A stretch of DNA of 9,800 nt from Methanofastidiosum sp. (GTDB lineage Archaea; Methanobacteriota_B; Thermococci; Methanofastidiosales; Methanofastidiosaceae), in assembly GCA_013329085.1 (NCBI GenBank), contig DUKX01000121.1, positions 1 to 9,800 on the forward strand. Reading direction: 5' to 3'. The notes under the pieces are model-generated. The model saw only the letters and a list, made by a program, of their open reading frames with translations. It made no database searches and was not told the DNA's origin. Shown here one piece after another: positions 6,491-9,800 of this stretch (position 1 is its first letter; each line of letters opens with the position of its first letter). Made by a program: the position numbers and the translations under genes.

Positions 6491-6499
6491 ATTTTAAAG
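6491..6499 (-). promoter_or_regulatory. TATA box for glmS
   Basis: The minus strand reads CTTTAAAAT about 35 bases before the glmS ATG, predicting a short leader. A small GTTTC/GAAAC inverted repeat (6499-6512) lies directly upstream of it, over the expected TFB-binding (BRE) side; it may be a regulator site or chance. Confidence 0.5.
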
Positions 6500-6560
6500 T
6501 TTCGGGTGAAACACTTATTTCTTGATAATAACATACATGAATAATCCCGAATAATTCAAA

Positions 6561-6584
6561 AAAGAAGCTTAAATAGGCTTCTTT
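6561..6584. repeat. Perfect 8-bp inverted repeat around a TATA-like core
   Basis: AAAGAAGC (6561-6568) and GCTTCTTT (6577-6584) are exact reverse complements around an 8-base centre that includes TTAAATA. It sits in the 185-base spacer between glmS and the kinase-like gene, about 34 bases upstream of the kinase TATA box and 62 upstream of the glmS TATA box. It could be an operator for a dimeric regulator, a hairpin in an unannotated transcript, or a second promoter. The rest of the spacer shows no gene. Confidence 0.4.
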
Positions 6585-6617
6585 CAATTTCTAGCGCTAT
6601 CTTATGCCATAAAACCT

Positions 6618-6625
6618 TTTAAATA
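6618..6625 (+). promoter_or_regulatory. TATA box for the kinase-like/M20 operon
   Basis: TTTAAATA starts 28 bases before the ATG at 6646, predicting a leaderless or nearly leaderless transcript. It is the same octamer, at nearly the same distance, as in the channel promoter. Confidence 0.6.
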
Positions 6626-6645
6626 TACATATTCCATTATTTTCA

Positions 6646-7620
6646 ATGAATGAGCATCTAAAAGCAATGATTGACGATAAAACATTCAACGAAAAGATAG
6701 AAGAGATAAAGGAGACTCATATCTCCTATATCTTTCTTACTAAAAACTTTGCATACAAGATAAAAAAAGATATAATGTTTCCATTTCTTGATTATTCAAC
6801 TCTTGAGAAGAGAGAGTTCTACTGCAAAGAGGAGTTTAGAATAAACAAGCTATTATGCCCAGATATGTATCTGAGGGTCTCAGCAATGATAAAAGAGGGC
6901 AGTGGCTTGATACTTTCAGACACCGGATTACCTCTTGATTACACTATTGTAATGAAAAGAATGCCTGAAAAGTACATAATGAGGGCTCTAATCGAAAAAA
7001 ACAAGATTAAGGAAGAGATCCTTGAAGAAATAGCATTGAAAATACTCTTATTCCATAAAAGAGCAAGAGTTGATTATAATGGAAAATATGGCTCGTTGGC
7101 GAATGTTAAAAAAAATGTCATGGATAATTTTAAGGATCTTGAATGTTTCATCGGTGATCTATTTTCAAGTAACGAATTCAATACACTTATCGGGAAAAAT
7201 CTTGAGTTTATGAACAAAAACAGTGCTCTTTTTGAGAAAAGAGTCAAGAAAGGAAGAGTCCTAGAAACACATGGCGACCTTCATTCTGGAAACATATTTG
7301 TGACACCAAAGGACACCTATATCTTTGACGCCATAGAATTTAATCCAGGTATTAATACAACTGACGTAGCTGCTGAAATAGCTTTCTTATGTATGGATCT
7401 TGAGTTTCTTGGAAGGGATGATCTTTCAAAAACCTTTTCAGATAAATATATCTTAGAAAGCAATGATAAGGAAATCCAAAAGCTCCTTTCTTTTTACAAA
7501 GGGTACAGGGCATGTGTCAGGGCGAAGGTAAATGGTTACCAGGCATCTGCTGATAGCACTGCCAAAGAACTTACAAAAAAATACTTTTATTTGGCCTTAA
7601 AATATGCGGAGGAGTTGTAG
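6646..7620 (+). CDS. Aminoglycoside-phosphotransferase-like kinase family (COG2187 type)
   Basis: This 324-residue protein resembles the protein-kinase-like phosphotransferases of COG2187. The N-terminal signature ETHISYIFLTKNFAYKIKK (23-41) contains the lysines expected to contact ATP, and FPFLDYSTLEKREFYCKEE (45-63) follows as in that group. The catalytic loop is HGDLHSGNIF (209-218), with the Brenner-type HxDxxxxN pattern (Asp211, Asn216). The metal site comes next in YIFDAIEFNP (225-234; Asp228, Glu231). Many bacterial relatives are about 500 residues long with a P-loop kinase domain fused at the C-terminus; that domain is absent here. The substrate is unknown, and the 'aminoglycoside' label is only the superfamily name. 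The start is an ATG at 6646 without a leader. The stop overlaps the GTG of the M20 gene by one base, so the two are coupled. Confidence 0.82.
   Translation: MNEHLKAMIDDKTFNEKIEEIKETHISYIFLTKNFAYKIKKDIMFPFLDYSTLEKREFYCKEEFRINKLLCPDMYLRVSAMIKEGSGLILSDTGLPLDYTIVMKRMPEKYIMRALIEKNKIKEEILEEIALKILLFHKRARVDYNGKYGSLANVKKNVMDNFKDLECFIGDLFSSNEFNTLIGKNLEFMNKNSALFEKRVKKGRVLETHGDLHSGNIFVTPKDTYIFDAIEFNPGINTTDVAAEIAFLCMDLEFLGRDDLSKTFSDKYILESNDKEIQKLLSFYKGYRACVRAKVNGYQASADSTAKELTKKYFYLALKYAEEL
7608..7614 (+). promoter_or_regulatory. GGAGGAG Shine-Dalgarno that fixes the M20 GTG start
   Basis: GGAGGAG lies in the last codons of the kinase-like gene, five bases before the GTG at 7620. No ATG occurs in frame near the family's expected N-terminus, so this site supports the GTG start and translational coupling. 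Confidence 0.75.
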
Positions 7621-8792
7621 TGGAGATAAATGAGATTGCTACCAAGATCACTTCAAACCTTAACAAACAGGAAATGCTAGATTTTTTATTTAGTCTTATT
7701 GAAACTGAAACTGTAAATCCCCCTGGAAATGAATACCTTTTACATGATATAATCATGAAATGTATGAAAGAGATAGGTGCTGAAGTTCAGATAATTTCAA
7801 AGGATGAGAAAAGACCAAATTACATTGGAAGAATAGGGAGGGGAGAACCATCTGTTGCAATAATCTCGCACATGGATGTCGTGCCACCGGGGGAAGGATG
7901 GACGCATCACCCATTTCAACCATATGAAAATGAAGGTAAAATTTACGGCAGGGGGGCTCTTGATAACAAAGGATGCCTTGCAGCATCATGGGCTGGGATA
8001 AAAGCATTGCTCAAAAGTGGATTAAAGTTCAAAGGAACGATTTATTTCTGCGCAGTTTCTGATGAAGAGATGGGATCCGATTACGGTGTTGAATATATTG
8101 TAGAGAAAGGGTTTAAGCCTGACTATGCAATTGTCCCAGATAGCGGCTCAATAGACAAAGCAGTTATTGGGGAGAAAGGCGCAGCCTGGTTTGACCTTGA
8201 AAGTTTTGGGAAGCAATCCCACGGCTCAACACCAGAATTAGGAATAAATGCCATAATCAAAGTATCCAAATTAATCTCTAATTTTGAAAAATTTGATTTC
8301 AATCTTAAATACGATCCTAGGTTCACCCCTCCAACAATTAATGTGGGGATGGTATCTGGGGGAAATGCACCGAATATAGTGGCCTCAAGATGCAAAGTCA
8401 CATTGGATATAAGATACCCTGTCGGAATAACTGAAGGTATGATCCTAAAAAGAATGTCTGACGAAATAGAGGTTTTAAAGAAGAAAGACAATGAGGTAGA
8501 CATACGATTAGGCGAAGTCACAACAAGGCACTACCCTCACATCATAGAAAATAATAGCAAATTAATAGACGCGTTTAAAAATACTGCTAAGGAAATTGGC
8601 ATGCCAATGGAATTTGAAACATCTGCTGGAATAACAGTTGCAAAGATATTGAACTTAAACGGAATACCTGCAATTGCCCATTCACCTGATTCTGATAAGA
8701 CTTGGCATATTTCAGACGAATATGTAAAAATAGAAAATTTAGAAAAGTGTGCAGTTTTATGGGCATCAGTTATCTATGAGTTGGTGAGATAA
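7620..8792 (+). CDS. M20-family metallopeptidase/deacylase (ArgE/DapE type)
   Basis: This is a two-zinc hydrolase of 390 residues in the ArgE/DapE/carboxypeptidase G2 family, which removes acyl groups from amino acids or cleaves small peptides. The first metal motif is SHMDVVPPG (83-91; His84, catalytic Asp86). GRGALDNKG (110-118) provides the bridging Asp115. AVSDEEMGS (145-153) gives the catalytic Glu149 and metal-binding Glu150. PDSGS (173-177) contributes Asp174, and WHISDEYV (362-369) the final His363. The lid/dimerisation domain is about 185-300 and contains HGSTPELG (201-208). All key residues are present, so the enzyme should be active. Whether the substrate is N-acetylornithine, succinyl-diaminopimelate or a dipeptide cannot be told from sequence, and no arginine or lysine gene is adjacent. 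It starts with GTG after a GGAGGAG site inside the kinase-like gene and abuts the convergent small gene. Confidence 0.92.
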   Translation: MEINEIATKITSNLNKQEMLDFLFSLIETETVNPPGNEYLLHDIIMKCMKEIGAEVQIISKDEKRPNYIGRIGRGEPSVAIISHMDVVPPGEGWTHHPFQPYENEGKIYGRGALDNKGCLAASWAGIKALLKSGLKFKGTIYFCAVSDEEMGSDYGVEYIVEKGFKPDYAIVPDSGSIDKAVIGEKGAAWFDLESFGKQSHGSTPELGINAIIKVSKLISNFEKFDFNLKYDPRFTPPTINVGMVSGGNAPNIVASRCKVTLDIRYPVGITEGMILKRMSDEIEVLKKKDNEVDIRLGEVTTRHYPHIIENNSKLIDAFKNTAKEIGMPMEFETSAGITVAKILNLNGIPAIAHSPDSDKTWHISDEYVKIENLEKCAVLWASVIYELVR

Positions 8793-9017
8793 CTATCTGC
8801 TAGCGTAATATTTATCTAGGTAGAATCCGTAATTCTGCTCAATTTCTTTTTGAACTTCGTTTTTAAATTCCTCAACTTTTAATATCCCCTTTTCTTCAAG
8901 CTTTTTTAAAAGGAGATCCAAAAAGACTTCTTGGTAAGCTATCTCAAAAATCATCCTGCTCCTTACCTCTTCGGGATGGGCAGTTTCAATAGCATAATCA
9001 TCATTTATCTCATCCAT
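8793..9017 (-). CDS. Small acidic helical protein of unknown function
   Basis: I do not recognise this 74-residue protein. It is acidic and predicted to be mostly helical, with heptad-like stretches such as FLDLLLKKLEEKG and VEEFKNEVQKEIEQ, and ends YLDKYYASR. It has no Cys, no membrane segment and no signal peptide. The frame is open to a TTG at 9041, but I choose the ATG at 9017. GGTGAT lies three bases before the ATG, the same geometry as LSm, and the TATA-like element at about 9046-9056 would start transcription near 9025, downstream of the TTG. Coding is supported by this promoter/Shine-Dalgarno arrangement and by its stop abutting the M20 stop, as seen for other real genes here. It diverges from the signal peptidase gene. 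Confidence 0.7.
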   Translation of the reverse strand: MDEINDDYAIETAHPEEVRSRMIFEIAYQEVFLDLLLKKLEEKGILKVEEFKNEVQKEIEQNYGFYLDKYYASR

Positions 9018-9045
9018 CAAATCACCAATTGAACCTATCAATAAA

Positions 9046-9056
9046 CTTTTAAAAGG
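9046..9056 (-). promoter_or_regulatory. TATA box and Shine-Dalgarno context of the small unknown gene
   Basis: The minus strand reads CCTTTTAAAAG, a CC plus AT-rich palindromic core, centred 34 bases before the ATG at 9017. A start near 9025 yields a leader consisting almost only of the GGTGAT Shine-Dalgarno sequence (9026-9021). Confidence 0.5.
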
Positions 9057-9059
9057 TTT

Positions 9060-9080
9060 CTTATATTTTATACTATAATA
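9060..9080 (+). promoter_or_regulatory. AT-rich promoter region of the signal peptidase gene
   Basis: An AT-only stretch with one C (TTATATTTTATAC and following) begins about 45 bases before the GTG at 9107. It can supply a TATA box giving a short leader with the GGATGTGA site. The exact box cannot be chosen, and it lies within 20 bases of the divergent promoter for the small gene. Confidence 0.4.
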
Positions 9081-9094
9081 TACTTAGTGTTTCT

Positions 9095-9102
9095 GGATGT
9101 GA
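9095..9102 (+). promoter_or_regulatory. Shine-Dalgarno supporting the signal peptidase GTG start
   Basis: GGATGTGA differs by one base from the ideal GGAGGTGA and ends four bases before the GTG at 9107. The ATG inside it at 9097 is out of frame and is followed at once by TGA. Confidence 0.55.
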
Positions 9103-9106
9103 AGCA

Positions 9107-9568
9107 GTGGATTATAAGAAAGAAGGCAAAGAGATACTAGAAGGCATAGTAATTGCCGTTGTGCTTTACCTAGTCATTAGCTTGACATTATCTTACGCTT
9201 TAAAAGTTGAAAATCCAGTGGCTGTTGTTATTTCCGGGAGCATGGAGCCCGTCTACTACAGAGGGGACATAATTGTGATAAAAGGGACAGACCCAGGCAA
9301 CATACAGGTCGGCGACATCGTTGTATACAAAAGGCCCTACCAGGATATTCCTATAGTGCATAGAGCGATAAACATAATAGAGGAAGATGGGGTGCTGTAT
9401 TTTGTAACTAAGGGCGACAACAATCCTTTTGAGGACTCTTACTTCGAAAATGGTAAAAAATTTCCAGGGGTCCCCGATTATGCTATTCTGGGAAAAAGTG
9501 TCATGAAGATACCTAAACTTGGGTATGTGACAATTTTCTTTAAGCGCCTTATTGGAGTTAGGATATGA
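9107..9568 (+). CDS. Signal peptidase I (archaeal/ER SPC18-Sec11 type)
   Basis: This 153-residue membrane-anchored serine protease removes signal peptides from secreted proteins on the outer face of the membrane. One N-terminal transmembrane helix (about 12-33) is followed by the catalytic domain. The nucleophile is Ser45 in ISGSMEP (42-48). The general base is His85 in IVHRAI (83-88), replacing the lysine of bacterial enzymes as is normal for archaeal and ER signal peptidases. The conserved acidic box is TKGDNNPFED (101-110), with Asp104 and Asp110. The C-terminal IPKLGYVTIFFKR (135-147) is the conserved strand/helix end, with no clear second full membrane helix. Length is in the range of short archaeal enzymes. 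The start is GTG, supported by a GGATGTGA site. Its TGA overlaps the ATG of the Nudix gene. Confidence 0.93.
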   Translation: MDYKKEGKEILEGIVIAVVLYLVISLTLSYALKVENPVAVVISGSMEPVYYRGDIIVIKGTDPGNIQVGDIVVYKRPYQDIPIVHRAINIIEEDGVLYFVTKGDNNPFEDSYFENGKKFPGVPDYAILGKSVMKIPKLGYVTIFFKRLIGVRI

Positions 9569-9800
9569 GAAGGTCCCCTTCACTGGCAGTTGACATAATT
9601 ATTTTTTTCGATAATAAATTAGTATTAATAAAAAGAGGCAGAGAACCATTCAAAGATTTTTTTGCACTCCCTGGAGGGTTTGTTGAATATGGGGAGACTG
9701 TTGAAAATGCCGCAATAAGGGAAGCAAAAGAAGAAACAGGCCTTGATTTTACAAAACTAACTCTTTTAGGCGTATATTCAAAACCTGATAGAGACCCACG
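9565..9800 (+). CDS. Nudix hydrolase (3' end outside window)
   Basis: This gene starts with an ATG overlapping the signal peptidase stop (ATGA) and is still open at the window edge, giving 78 complete codons. A GGAG site at 9554-9557, seven bases upstream, supports the start. The full Nudix box GX5EX7REUXEEXGU lies at residues 38-60: GFVEYGE, then seven residues, then REAKEETGL, with the metal-binding REAKEE core intact. The N-terminus PSLAVDIIIFFDNKLVLIKR fits the first strands of the fold, and the YSKPDRDPR after the box resembles archaeal ADP-ribose pyrophosphatases (MJ1149 type), where a YS/P/RDPRGH segment is conserved. ADP-ribose or a related nucleoside diphosphate is therefore the likely substrate, but the window ends before specificity can be judged. 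The coupling to signal peptidase has no obvious functional logic. Confidence 0.9.
   Translation, partial: MRRSPSLAVDIIIFFDNKLVLIKRGREPFKDFFALPGGFVEYGETVENAAIREAKEETGLDFTKLTLLGVYSKPDRDP

Noticed and set aside
6499..6512. GTTTC-GGGT-GAAAC hairpin upstream of the glmS TATA box
   Set aside because: Only five base pairs; noted with the glmS promoter but too short to call a regulator site.
6539..6556. Near-direct repeat of GAATAAT
   Set aside because: Two 7-base copies in AT-rich DNA are expected by chance; no regular array, so not a CRISPR or iteron.
6461..6645. glmS ribozyme or riboswitch in the glmS upstream region
   Set aside because: The TATA box leaves only about ten bases of leader, and the spacer lacks any ribozyme-like set of helices; the ribozyme is known from Gram-positive bacteria.
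8123..8521. 132-codon open frame on the minus strand
   Set aside because: Antisense shadow of the M20 gene with no recognisable motif.
9200..9583. 127-codon open frame on the minus strand
   Set aside because: Fully antisense to signal peptidase, whose catalytic motifs are intact; no family motif of its own.

Overview
This is an AT-rich archaeal chromosome segment carrying mostly core genes. Archaeal markers are an Sm-like protein next to ribosomal protein eL37, an MCT-1-like PUA protein, an MJ1316/DUF504 protein, a signal peptidase of the archaeal/ER type, and TATA boxes placed about 25 bases before start codons, several of which look leaderless. Where leaders exist they carry GGTGAT or GGAGG Shine-Dalgarno sequences. 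The lineage is probably euryarchaeal, possibly a methanogen, but I cannot name a genus.

Layout. Positions 1-888 hold the 3' part of a DEAD-box RNA helicase, followed by a T-rich terminator. Next come a SAM methyltransferase (960-1646) and, convergent with it, a small MJ1316/DUF504 protein (1639-1917). A voltage-gated K+ channel (2000-2711) is split by a one-base frameshift at a run of eight T, and tRNA-Ala(GGC) lies convergent to it (2715-2786). A minus-strand operon reads LSm (4109) > eL37 (3877) > a Toprim/coiled-coil protein (3716). Divergent from it is an MCT-1/Tma20-like PUA protein (4223-4720), whose stop abuts the stop of glmS on the minus strand (4721-6460). After a 185-base divergent spacer, a COG2187-type kinase-like protein and an M20 metallopeptidase/deacylase form a coupled pair (6646-8792). 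A small unknown minus-strand protein abuts them (8793-9017). Finally, signal peptidase I (9107-9568) is coupled by ATGA to a Nudix hydrolase that runs off the window end; that last gene is open at the right edge.

How the genes work together. Translation and RNA metabolism dominate: helicase, LSm, eL37, Toprim protein, PUA protein, tRNA-Ala, and probably the MJ1316-domain protein. glmS feeds UDP-GlcNAc and cell-surface glycan synthesis, and the signal peptidase acts at the membrane. The layout is very compact, with four convergent gene ends either overlapping or separated by at most 3 bases. No stretch over 300 bases lacks a gene. I see no mobile element, CRISPR array, defence island or clear novel system. 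The best leads are the frameshifted channel, the Toprim/coiled-coil protein in the LSm-eL37 operon, and the kinase/M20 pair.
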